Positions 9,648 through 19,802 of a DNA stretch of 64,000 bases are shown piece by piece. The translations under genes were made by a program, and so were the position numbers. How positions within the stretch are numbered: position 1 is the first letter of the stretch; each line of letters starts with the position of its first letter. The notes under the pieces were generated by a model, which was not told the origin of the DNA, ran no database searches, and was given only the letters and a program-made list of their open reading frames with translations. This stretch comes from Ustilaginoidea virens (lineage: Eukaryota; Ascomycota; Sordariomycetes; Hypocreales; Clavicipitaceae): assembly GCF_000687475.1 (NCBI RefSeq), contig NC_057319.1, forward strand, positions 1,922,001-1,986,000, in the 5' to 3' direction.

Positions 9648-10440
9648 TCACACCAGTGCTAGGGTAGTACCGTCCTTGCCATGATGATGCTATGTACTCC
9701 GTACAAGGAAAGCATCGAGGCAGGTAAGCGGCGCCGAGAGACTCGACTCACCAGCTGTACTCCGTACCAAAACAGAAAGCGGAGAACTCGACTAAGGAAA
9801 GAGGTGTCGAGGCTGGCCGCTGATACGCTCTTTCCAGCGGCATTGCGTCCAACACGATCCAACACGATCCAACACGACTGAAAGAGTGGACAATGCCCGC
9901 GCTAGCCCCTCGCCTCGATCTGGGAGGTTGTAGTGCACGCCCTGTTCAGGATCTGCTACTCGGCAAGGGCGGCTGAGTATCTCGGTGAAGGGGGCGAAAG
10001 GAGAAGAAAAGAAAAAGAAAGAAGGGAAAAAATGACAGGAAAAAAGAAATGAAAGGACGATTAGAAGAGAAATGGCAGGCTGCTTGTCGGGTCTCGGCGT
10101 TGCAATTGCGGCGGCTCTATCTTATCGAACCATGGCAAATTAGAGAGGGGACATGCTAAAGGATGCAGCTGACATGGATATTGAAACCATGTCTCACGAT
10201 TTGTCCACTCCTCGATCCCGCCAACTACTTCGGCAGGAACCACAACACACAGCTCGGTGGGGCTCAACAACCAGATAAGCATGCAGATAAATGCTTTATA
10301 CTGTACTTGTAGGCGCGTTTACTCCGGGCATAGTATTTATTTGGCCCCTCCCTGCTCTTCCCTGCCTTTCTTTTCTACTGCATATGATCTTTTATTTTTT
10401 CTATTTTTCTTTTTTTATCTTTTTTTCTTGGCTTTTCTCT

Positions 10441-11830
10441 GCCAAGTAGCTTCTTATTCCACTAAGGTACCTTACCTACCAGGTACCTCCTAATGCAGCA
10501 GTTGTTGGCAAGGCTATATGTATGAGGTAGGTTAGGTACCTACCTGGTTAGTTTCAACTCTAAACTGCCCTTCCATGGTTCCAGTGCTAGTAACGTTTAC
10601 TCTTTACCGACTTTCGGATTTCAGACAGTCAATTAAAAAGAAACTCGGGGTGCAGCACGGAGAACGCATATTTCTCCAATCTGCAATTGCCGGAAAAGGA
10701 GCCTGTTCTATCGATACCCTGGTCAGGAGGTGCATTTTGCTCCCATGCAACTTGGGCGTGAGCTAAGGTTTTTCCGATCGTAGCCTGCCAATAGATCGCT
10801 ATAATTCATAGTTTTTTTGCACATAATACAAGGATCCAGCAGATAATCAAACGGCCGCCAGTGGAGAAAGCGACGAGCTTTCCGGCAACTAAGTGGATAG
10901 ATAAGTGCTACTACCTACCTCTGTACCTTGTTAGTACGTCGATAATAAACAAACGGGCTACGGACTTCTGGACTCCAGAGCACTTGGCCTGAATACCTAC
11001 CTAAGGTAACTACTACCTACCTACATAGGTAGACAGGCTGCACTTGCCGGTTCCTATAAGATTCAGTTCATAGGCATTACATTAGGTAGAAGATAGATAT
11101 TGCATGTTTTTTGTAACGTCAAGGTACTTACGCAATCGCAACCCTTACCTGACTTGAGTTGTTACTTTAGATTAGGTAACTAAATAAATACATGACAATG
11201 TACATCTCGGACTGAAGTCTTGTGTGCGAAAATTATAAGCCCGCAGAGACCAACCCTTCTATTCGCTGTACTAAGCCTTTTAGGAAGTCATTTAAATGGA
11301 GCACCATGGAGATACGTACGTCATTAATATTGAGGTTTCGCTCCCACAGCATGTTCGAAAACCGTAAACAGGGTTCGTTTATAGGGTTCTGTGTAACAGG
11401 ACGGTTTGTGTGACGGAAAGTGTCTGGTGCAGTTTTGGTTCGTGCCTCTTTCTGCACGGAGGACTGCGTCTCAAGAGATACCTTAGGTACCTGTAGGTGG
11501 CTGGGGTTCCTTAGCTGTTCCTTTGGCCTGCGCTGCGCTAAGGGGCGCGGACCCTGGCTGCTTTTGGCCAGCGCCTTGTTCATCTGCAAAGTGGATGGCG
11601 TTACCGGAAGCGGCGAGCAGAAGGAGCATCCGACGTGGAGCGTGGAGAGAAGCACAATGCGACCCGAAGGAAAAGCTCCTTGCCAACTGCCCCGGCAGAC
11701 AGGTACCCAAGGTACCTTAGGTGCCTACCTTAAAGGAACCAGACGGTATGTGACGGCGTAAGTTACCAGGATGCGGGGGTCGTCTTAGGTACCTTGGGAG
11801 GTAGAGGTACCTACCTATGTAATCTATCGG
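10441..11830. repeat. Cluster of TAGGTACCT-type palindromic motifs
   Basis: Many copies of TAGGTA, TACCTA and AGGTACCT occur here, for example near 10463-10490, 10526-10545, 10910-10925, 10990-11035, 11477-11492, 11700-11730 and 11785-11816. The same motif is scattered elsewhere but not at this density. Such motifs are a familiar feature of intergenic DNA in many Sordariomycetes. No gene seen. Confidence 0.6.
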
Positions 11831-14800
11831 ATATCCCTATTTCTGTGAATCCTGTCTGTGGCCTGATGGATCAAACATCATCAATACGCCCGAGCGGCAC
11901 TCGACGCTACGCTACGCTCGGTAAGGAGCTAAAGACGACTTCCTCAATTGCTAAATTGATTGACGTGCAGCTAACAACACGTATGCTGCCACCTTCCATC
12001 GCGGCCATACGTACTCTGTAGTATGCACGCCCGAGGAATGCGAAGCTGACGAGACTAGCAGCAGCAGCATCAACAGCAGCGTATATGTCAAGCTTCAAGC
12101 CCACTCGTGCTCTGATTAGCATGTAATCATCACACTGCTTCTTGGTCACACGGCGTCGCCCTTACCTTATTATCAGAAGAAGAAACAGCCCGGGTTTACC
12201 GGCACGCTACATCCCCAGGGAACCCTAAGGAGTTAAAGCTTGTGCGCACGTCCAGCCTCCACGGAGTTCACAAAGTACAGGCTGCAGTTCCATCTAGATT
12301 GCGGCAGGTATAGAGAGCATTTGCCGCCCTTGTGTACTCCGTACCTTTGCTACGTGGCGACATGCTCAGTTCTGCAAAAGTCCCGACTGTGCGTGTTTTC
12401 CGACATTTTTCAATGTGCAAAGTGCGAGGGTGAAACACACCTACCCAAAACTCTTCGAAACGCGGGTTTGAAAAATGACTGTTCTTTTCCACCCAATCTG
12501 CCCGGCAGGACGAAAGCTAGCTTTGGATAAGAACTGATGCATAGACGCGAACCGCGAAAGTCGCCAAAGTGACTGCACGGCCGTTTCCGAGATGGAAAGC
12601 GAGCTCTGATGGGCGAATATCGAGACAAGTCAAAGAGCTGGGCCATGTACCCCGTATCAGCGCCACGTTTTTGTCCGGATAAAACGGCCCGCGCTTGGGC
12701 TGGGCTACGGAGTACTCTGTACAGAGGAGAGAAATGCCGGTGGCCAAACTTGACCTTTTTTCATGACGTTTCTGGGCAACCAGACGCCTTCTTGCGTACA
12801 GGTGTGTTGGGATGCGTGCTGGCTGTAGCTATTTATCACGTCACCCTGTCCGCAAGGCTTGGCTAGATGGCGAGCAGACCTTTTGCAATGCAGGTTGTCC
12901 GGCATCCAAAATGCATTTAATTTTCCGGCACTGGGTTGACATGCGAAAACGTCACGGCCACCAGCCCGCGTGGACTTCCGAGTTGGTCTGCCAGGAGCCC
13001 AGGACCAGCTTGTCACGACAAGCATGTCACGACAAGCACGTCACGGCTGCAGGGCACCCGACTAAGCGATTGTTGACGCAAGATCTTGCTCGCGAACATG
13101 AACATGAAGAGGAAGCCCCGGATTTGCGGTGCGGAGTAAGGAACCTCGGGCAACTCGAACTATAGATGCGCTATGCAAGGTGCAGAGTAATGCCGTCTAC
13201 CGAGTGTCATGTGAACCAGTCTTGCTCGATGCTCGTGTATCCTGCGCTTGCAGTCTGCAACTCTGCAGATGGTCTAGAATCGAGATGCGTCCTGTTAAAA
13301 CTGTTAAAAGAGACAGACAAGTCACAGGCCGTCGCAGCCAAGGTAGCTCGCTGCACCCAACTCGATTCAACAAGGCCCGTGGGGAGACCGGCAGTGTCAT
13401 GGCACATCCCAGTTCTTCTGCTCTCCCTGCTCTTTCCTTCCGCCTCGGGGTAATGCTACCTGCACCTGGAGATGAGCTGACCTAGGTTTATCGGAGGATA
13501 AATGCGGCGGGAAGCGGGAAGGAAATGTGGATGGGTGGCTGGATGCAAAGGCTGCGGGGAGGGATGGATATGCGAACTACTCTTTAATTTTGCCGTCCAT
13601 GGACGCAAGCTTTGCGGTTGTCCGGCTGTCCGGCTGTCCGGCTGTCAAAGGGTCAAAGAGGGACTTGAAGCGTCAACTTGACATTTGAACGGAACCATGC
13701 CACAACATTGCACGCCTGACCGACGAGACAATGTGCCTTTGCGAGGACGTCAGAGGACGCACCCTGATGATGCTGGTGAGTGCTGGTGACAGGGTAGGTT
13801 GCCCTTGCTACGGCGTGAAGCCGGTCCTTTAGGGGTCGTTTTACTGAAGCGAGCATCTCCGCAGATCTCTTTGGAACAGAAAAACTATTTGCCGCATTGC
13901 ACGCCAGAAAGCGACGCCAACAAATCGACGAATCCATCCATGTATGCATCGAGGCGCCGACGAGACCAAGTCGACGCTTGCAGGGTGACAGCCAACGGGA
14001 CGAATACGAGCCCATCAAAGGGGTCAAAGTAAAGCAGCATGTCGTGCATGCAGCGTTACTTTGTCGAGGCGTCAGTCAGATACGAACCGCGATTTGGCCC
14101 TCCTGTGTGGGAGGGGGGCAAGCGGCGCAAGGATGAGGGGCAAAAATCCCGGGGATGAGACGCAATGCCACGGCAACGTATCCGCAGCCATCATGCGGGC
14201 ATGTTGAGCCGTGATCCTGCGATGCTGGACTCTGGATTGGCGGGTAGGTGCTTCGAGAGGAAAAGGCTGTCCAAAGCATTCTGTTGAGGCGAGATTTCTA
14301 GTTGGCGAGGCTGGTGGGGCCGGCAACGCGGGGCCCTGGAATTCAGTGGCTTCAAAAGTTTCGGCCGTTTCCGGCAGCTGGTGCAGCTGGTGCAGCTGTG
14401 GCCACCAGGGCTTGGGGAAAACACCATGGATTGGGCCGTGAGGACAAGAGAAAGCATCACCAGATGCGAATCGAGAGGCTCGATTTTGGCTGGTTTTTCT
14501 CTTCTTTTCTTTTCTTTTTTTTTTCTTTCGCGGAAAGGAAAATAAAAAGAAGACGAAAAGAAGACTGTGAAGAAGAAAGCATGCATTCTTCGTCTCGATT
14601 GTGTTCTTCTCAGGTCAGAGTCGGGGAAACTCTGAGTTTGCCGAGCTTGCGTTTCCTTGCGTTTCCTTGCGTTTCCGACCCATGCAACACAACGCAGCAC
14701 AAGCACAGGTGGAGCCCACTCGACACCAAACCTGCCGATGCCTCTGAGGCTCTGCCCTTGCGAGGCGGCTAATCCACGCAAGCAGGCAGTTTACCGAGCT

Positions 14801-14904
14801 TAAAATCTCCCAGCACCCAACTCCCCATCCGATTGGAAAAGGCTCGGCCGCTTGCCCAGCAGCAGCAGCAGCAGCGTCGCCGTCGTCCCGCTCCAGCACC
14901 ACCA
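11831..14904. other. Intergenic region, no gene seen
   Basis: About 3 kb upstream of the PI-PLC-like gene. Frames are short and without signatures. Several short direct tandem repeats occur: TGTCACGACAAGCA (13011-13043), TGTCCGGC (13619-13646), GGTGCAGCT (14375-14399) and TTGCGTTTCC (14647-14676). Pyrimidine- and purine-rich stretches lie at 14485-14580. TACTCCGTAC-type motifs lie near 12010, 12334 and 12705. Confidence 0.45.
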
Positions 14905-15960
14905 ATGACGACCCTGCTGTGCCTCGGGCTCGCGCTCGCGCTCGGCCCGTACGTCGCGGGCGCAGCCTGCTACAAGGGCTACGAGAGCGCCTTCAGCTTC
15001 GACGCCGACCAGACCCGCCACGCCGCGTGGATGAAGCACCTGCCCGACGCGGCCAACCTCACCAGCCTCAGCATCCCCGGCACGCACGACACCATGACCT
15101 ACGGCATCCGCAGGGCCGACCTGCAGTGCCAGAACTGGGACCTGGGCGTGCAGCTGCGCGCCGGCCTGCGCTACGTCGACATCCGCGCCCGCATGCTTCG
15201 CGACGAGCTGCACGTCTTCCACGCCGACCAGCCCACCGGCCACTCGTTGGCCGACGTCCTCCTCATCCTGTTCGCCTTCCTCGACCGCCACCCCTCCGAG
15301 GCCGTCGTCATGCGTCTCAAGAAGGAGGGCGGACCCGTCGGCAGGAACCGCCGCTCCTTCCAGCAGGGCTTCGACTACGTCCGGCTGGCGTCCCCGGCCA
15401 CGCGCGCCGGCGCCGCCAAGCACCTCTACCTGTACGACGGCGGGGACGGGGACGGCGCCTCGGGGGCCCCCATCCCCACGCTGGGCGAGCTCCGCTCCAA
15501 GGTCTTCCTCCTGCAGGACTGGTCGGACCGGGCTCGCCGCCGCACCTACGGCCTGCGCTGGGACGGCCCCCAGATGGTCCTGGAGGACCAGTGGAAGGTC
15601 CCCGACATGGGCCACCTGCACCGCAAGTGGGAGGCCGTCGAGGCGGCCCTCGGGAGGGCCAATGCCGACGCCCTCGACAACCGCCACCTGTACCTGGCCC
15701 ATGTATCGGCCTCGGTGGGCGTGCTGCCCATCGAGGCGGCCGCGGGGGGGAGGACCGTCGCCGCTCGCCCCGAGGGCTTGAACGACATGACGGGCCGATG
15801 GGTGGAGGGCCGGTGGCGGGGCGGCCTGCGCACCGGCATCGTGATTTTTGATTTTCCCGGGAAGAGGGCCATCGAGGGGGTCTTGAGATGGAACCACCAT
15901 CTAGAGGGGTATATAGGGGCGGGGGAGGGAGAGGTTGCCTGGGATGCTGAGCGACTATGA
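14905..15960 (+). CDS. Secreted PI-PLC X-domain phosphodiesterase
   Basis: A single exon of 351 residues. Residues 1-20 form a signal peptide (MTTLLCLGLALALGPYVAGA) before a Cys. The X-domain barrel follows: SIPGTHDTMTYG with the first catalytic His (H61) and D62, YVDIRAR with D92 and R94, LHVFHAD with the second His (H106), and IVIFDFPG with D316 near the end. The pattern matches H32/D33, D67/R69, H82 and D274 of bacterial phosphatidylinositol-specific phospholipase C, which cleaves the lipid to a cyclic inositol phosphate without calcium. There is no PH, EF-hand, Y or C2 domain, so it is the small bacterial-like type, probably acting outside the cell on PI or GPI anchors. The ATG at 14905 directly precedes the signal peptide. 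T15 (15978-15992) follows the stop. It is convergent with the kelch gene. Confidence 0.87.
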   Translation: MTTLLCLGLALALGPYVAGAACYKGYESAFSFDADQTRHAAWMKHLPDAANLTSLSIPGTHDTMTYGIRRADLQCQNWDLGVQLRAGLRYVDIRARMLRDELHVFHADQPTGHSLADVLLILFAFLDRHPSEAVVMRLKKEGGPVGRNRRSFQQGFDYVRLASPATRAGAAKHLYLYDGGDGDGASGAPIPTLGELRSKVFLLQDWSDRARRRTYGLRWDGPQMVLEDQWKVPDMGHLHRKWEAVEAALGRANADALDNRHLYLAHVSASVGVLPIEAAAGGRTVAARPEGLNDMTGRWVEGRWRGGLRTGIVIFDFPGKRAIEGVLRWNHHLEGYIGAGEGEVAWDAERL

Positions 15961-16568
15961 GGGACAGCGAGAATCGGTTTTTTTTTTTTTTTCGCCTTGT
16001 GTTTTGAGCATGGAGTTGGGACGGGATATATCATTTCGACGCAAATGTCTTGATTTGAACTAAATACATGATTTTGCACATGTGCATGTCAGAAATGCTC
16101 GTATGTCAAGAGCGTATGCAAAGGCGGATTTGTTCTACCGCGTTTCAGTGCAGTTGTCCGCATTGGACATGTGATGCTTTGCTCTTGCAAACACGTCCAT
16201 ACAGGTCAACGAACCTTGACTCTTAGACGCGAGACAACAGATATTGGACTCCTAGAGACGTCGACAGACCATCAGTTGACTCGCAGTGGGCATGGACCCC
16301 CAAGCACAACTTGCCAAACGCAGCCTTAGCGAATGCACCACTCACCGAATCCCAACGTCAAATAAATACAAGCCCGGCTGCGTCGCTACTACCTCGTCCA
16401 TAAATGCACCAACTCATTTCCCATCCAAATGGTCCCTGCAGTAACAAGGTAATCAAACTCCGTCCTGACCGTGCTAAGTGATATCTTGTCCGTCCCGTGA
16501 AAGAAAAGAAAAGGAAAGGAAAGAAAAGGAAAGAAAAGAAAAGAAAAGAAAACCGGGCAACTCGTTGT
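15961..16568. other. Convergent intergenic region
   Basis: This 608-bp stretch lies between two convergent stops and should hold both 3' ends. It has T15 at 15978-15992 and a purine tract of AAAGAAAAGGAAAGG type at about 16497-16553. No gene seen. Confidence 0.6.
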
Positions 16569-19500
16569 TCACTTTGCGCCTCTCGATGGACTGTTGGACT
16601 GACTTCTACTCTCAATCGTGTCCACCATTTGCAGCACCCTTGTCCGCGGCCTCTCAAACGTAATTGCCTCGGCGGTAAACACTGCCAGCGAGGAGCGTCG
16701 CCCCGACTCGTCACTCGAATGGCTCAATCTCGGCTCTGCCAAATCCACGTGGAGTAAATCTGGGTTGTCGGCCTGCGAATATCGATGCTCCTCTTCTTCA
16801 CGCTGCCACCGCTGCTGCTGCCGCCCCCGCTGCTGGAGTTCCGCGGATGACAAGGATGAACAACTTGGATATACCAGTTCGGCCACTTGCGGTTCATGCA
16901 ACCCATCTGTATCCGCCTCCTTCAATTCTGCCCTCTTCATCATTTTCTCGGGCTCCTGTTCTTCGTCGGGCTCCTCGTCGCCATTAACGACTCGCAGCTT
17001 TTCCTTGGGCACGGTAAACATGACTTGCACTAGACGCCGCTCGACGGCTTTCTCGATATCCCACTCATTTTCCACATGAGCCAAAATATTGCCGCTTCCT
17101 TCTGCTCCGCTTCGAGGAGCTGGCTGAGCATCGTCTTCCCAATCCTGGCGACCTTGCTTCCTTTTAAGGAGCTCCCCTCGTAGACCCGTTTGAAACTCAT
17201 AGTCACTGCTATAGCGTTCCGGACCGGGCCGTGTGGGGGAGCGCTCGGGCGAAGGTAAGGATGATGAACCCCCTGACTGGGAGAATACTCGACCCAGCGA
17301 GCCGAGCCACCCTCTCCGTGGTTTCGTCTTCGACGGTGAGGGCGGGAGGGCGTTTACTTCCTCGTCTTCACCAAATTGATTCGACGGCAATGTCGTCGTT
17401 GTCGTTTCTTCTCGCCCCCGGCCTTCTAGTAAAGCCGGTGCTTCCGCCTGTAGTGTGCCGAACCCGGATCGCGCCGTGTTATAACTGTTGGACGAGGAGC
17501 TGCCGGGCTTTGGATGTTCCGTGTTTCCCAACAGCATTCCACCAAGAAGGCTAACAGCAGCAGACCGTCTGTTGGAGCTTGACGGACGCAAACTGTCGGC
17601 GGCACTACGGTTGGACTCTGAAAGATTGGATTCGGTTCTGGACTCGTCGTCCCTGAGACCTGCGGATCGACTGGAATTCAACCGTGTTGGAGATATACGG
17701 CCCTGTCGAGAGGTATTATACCTGTCGAGGAGGATATCCGCTGCATCCACGTCCGAAGCCCAATCTTGTACGTCGGGGTCATACTGCTTCTGGACCCCGT
17801 CAGGGATGGAAGTAGCCGAGGATCGATTGCTCGGCGCACGGATGACCGCTGCCGCAGCAGCGGTCGTTGGCGTTACGAATGGATCAGATTGGACTTCGGG
17901 CGTTGGCGTCAAAGGTTGGTTGAGTGAGTGGTGGTGCTGGTGACGGCTATGCGAGTGATCTTCCTCGTCATCCTCGAGTATGGGATGAATCCGTCCATGA
18001 GGCGTCACAAAGGCATTGAAGCGAGTCTCGGCAGGCGAGTAGCCTCCTCTCATGGCTCGCGAAATGGCGGGGGCCTTTCTCGAGGTGGAAGGGCGGGGGT
18101 GGCTGTCGTCAACTGATGTTGAAGCTCCCCGAAGCCACTCGTATCCTGGCGATTGATCCGTTGACGCTGATTGGCAGCCCCCGTTTTGAGACGTGTACCA
18201 TTCATCTCTTTCTATCATCTCATCGGTGTCGTGGACAAAGTACTGCGCATCCAGATTCATTGCATTAGCTGCCTCGGTCCTGGCTTGACGGCGCTTCCTG
18301 AGCTTGATTCGCCAAAAGAGGAAAGCAATGAGAACACCAATCAAAAGAGCCAGCCCTAATCCGAGACCCAGCCCAAGTCCAAGAGGAGGACTAGATTGCG
18401 AAGAGTTATTGTCAGTGGGTGCGTCGTGAGTCCCCTTAACGACGGATATTTTCCCAGGCATAGGGTTTGTGTACGAGCTTGACCACGACATTGATGTCAT
18501 ATTGAAGAACCGCAGCACAGAACTGGGAGATGACGCTTGCTGCCGTTTCGAAGTCGACCCGCCACCCGTCGTAGATATTTCCCAACCACCAAATACCATC
18601 ATCACATTACCCGGTAGAGTGGCTGCTCCGTGCCCAAAAACCGCATTGAACTGCGGCTGTGCTTTGGGAATTGTCCATTTCCACGAAGAATACGTCTGGT
18701 TGAGGTGTAAAACGGCCAGCTGGGGCTGAGCTGGTGTGTTGACATTTCCAACCCACCCTCCCAGGACAAATATGGACGATCCGTCCTCGCTCAGAACGGC
18801 GGTATGGCCGGATCTGCTCTCAACTTGGACGTTCGGCCGGGTGTAGATAGGTATTGTTTCGCCGGCCCTCGCAGCCAGTTTCGCCGCTGTCGCATCCGGC
18901 CCACTAATGTTGATGTATGACCACGATTGTTCGGGCAGGTTCCACACCGCCGCCGTGCTCATGTTGATAAAGGCTTGCTGAGTGTGACCGCCCAGCACGA
19001 CAAAACCATCCTGCTGCGTGACAGCGCCCGAGATGTTGGTAATGGAGGCAGGAAGCTGGGTAAGAGTAAATCCAGCGAGTGGCGTGCGAGGACCAGACGT
19101 CGAAGCTACACTCAGCGAATATGCAGTGTCTTGGGCCTGGCTGTTCGGGGCCAGACTCATCATGGTTGTTGTATAATTGGCACTCGACTGCCAACCGCTC
19201 GAGTTGGTGTCGGGAGAATCACACATGCCACCGTAGGTATAAATGGTAGGCTGGTCCAAGGTTGGGGCCAGGCTCGATGAGAATGCCAAAGTGCCGCCAA
19301 GGAAATAGGGACCCCGGGGCGGAGCTTGGCCAGACGAACTCGAGACGACGGTCTTTTTCCTGCTCCAAGTGTTGCTCACACCGTCTTGGAGCACATTAGC
19401 GAAACTCCACAGGGAGCCTGTCGTGTCATCACACGCTCCCGAGTACACCATCACGAACCCGTTACTCGTTCGTGCAGCATTGAACGCCGTTGTCGCCGGC

Positions 19501-19802
19501 GCCTCCTTCAGAAATGGGAGCTCGTTCGTCACCGTGAGGAGCTGCGTACCAGACCCGACTGTGGCCGAATAGTTGAGTGCTGAGAATCGGACGCTTCCAT
19601 CATCACTCTGGCTGAATATATACGCCAAGTTGGCTCCGTTGCATGTCGATGAAGCCAAGCAAGCCGTTGGCATGAGGATCTGGGTAGGGACGTACGGATA
19701 CACGTGCGCTGCTACCGAAACAGCTTGTTTCGTAGCCACCAGGCCGAACGCCAATGCGCTGGCTGCAGCTTGCTGGCTCCAGGAACTCCTACCCATGGTC
19801 AT
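16569..19802 (-). CDS. Kelch-repeat single-pass membrane protein with long cytoplasmic tail
   Basis: One uninterrupted frame of 1,077 residues from ATG 19802; a second ATG two codons on is also possible. Residues about 1-32 look like a signal peptide. Residues about 40-450 form a kelch/galactose-oxidase-like propeller with repeated Gly-Gly strands (TIYTYGGMC about 190, GFVVLGGHT about 270, SIFVLGGWVGN about 348, MMVFGGWE about 405) and many N-glycosylation sites. A Gly-Leu-rich membrane helix (about 474-497) is followed by the basic stop WRIKLRKRRQAR. The tail of about 575 residues is rich in Ser, Gln and acidic residues, probably disordered, and has a conserved-looking block EWDIEKAVERRLVQVMFTVP near its end. 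Similar fungal proteins are usually named only kelch or cell-wall anchored proteins. A role in polarity or wall sensing is inference. It is convergent with the PI-PLC gene. Confidence 0.83.
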   Translation of the reverse strand: MTMGRSSWSQQAAASALAFGLVATKQAVSVAAHVYPYVPTQILMPTACLASSTCNGANLAYIFSQSDDGSVRFSALNYSATVGSGTQLLTVTNELPFLKEAPATTAFNAARTSNGFVMVYSGACDDTTGSLWSFANVLQDGVSNTWSRKKTVVSSSSGQAPPRGPYFLGGTLAFSSSLAPTLDQPTIYTYGGMCDSPDTNSSGWQSSANYTTTMMSLAPNSQAQDTAYSLSVASTSGPRTPLAGFTLTQLPASITNISGAVTQQDGFVVLGGHTQQAFINMSTAAVWNLPEQSWSYINISGPDATAAKLAARAGETIPIYTRPNVQVESRSGHTAVLSEDGSSIFVLGGWVGNVNTPAQPQLAVLHLNQTYSSWKWTIPKAQPQFNAVFGHGAATLPGNVMMVFGGWEISTTGGGSTSKRQQASSPSSVLRFFNMTSMSWSSSYTNPMPGKISVVKGTHDAPTDNNSSQSSPPLGLGLGLGLGLALLIGVLIAFLFWRIKLRKRRQARTEAANAMNLDAQYFVHDTDEMIERDEWYTSQNGGCQSASTDQSPGYEWLRGASTSVDDSHPRPSTSRKAPAISRAMRGGYSPAETRFNAFVTPHGRIHPILEDDEEDHSHSRHQHHHSLNQPLTPTPEVQSDPFVTPTTAAAAAVIRAPSNRSSATSIPDGVQKQYDPDVQDWASDVDAADILLDRYNTSRQGRISPTRLNSSRSAGLRDDESRTESNLSESNRSAADSLRPSSSNRRSAAVSLLGGMLLGNTEHPKPGSSSSNSYNTARSGFGTLQAEAPALLEGRGREETTTTTLPSNQFGEDEEVNALPPSPSKTKPRRGWLGSLGRVFSQSGGSSSLPSPERSPTRPGPERYSSDYEFQTGLRGELLKRKQGRQDWEDDAQPAPRSGAEGSGNILAHVENEWDIEKAVERRLVQVMFTVPKEKLRVVNGDEEPDEEQEPEKMMKRAELKEADTDGLHEPQVAELVYPSCSSLSSAELQQRGRQQQRWQREEEEHRYSQADNPDLLHVDLAEPRLSHSSDESGRRSSLAVFTAEAITFERPRTRVLQMVDTIESRSQSNSPSRGAK

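Larger units (their letters stand above)
8055..10440. other. Upstream region of the WSC gene, no gene seen
   Basis: About 2.4 kb without a recognisable protein. Features are a purine-rich stretch (8187-8240), A31 at 9095-9125, a GTGGGCG-type tandem repeat at 9615-9647, TCCAACACGA repeated three times at 9848-9877, and three copies of GTACTCCGTAC (9247, 9694, 9757). It may contain a long 5' UTR or a noncoding RNA; the sequence alone does not decide. Confidence 0.45.

Noticed and set aside
8100..14790. Many frames of 60-196 codons between the WSC and PI-PLC genes
   Set aside because: None shows a recognisable domain, a plausible intron chain or a signal peptide; several are made of simple repeats.
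14800..15900. 366-residue frame antisense to the PI-PLC gene and a 310-residue Arg/Pro-rich frame in another phase
   Set aside because: Both are shadows of a GC3-rich gene; composition is biased (Arg, Pro, Val, Ala) and no domain is seen, whereas the PI-PLC frame has all catalytic motifs.
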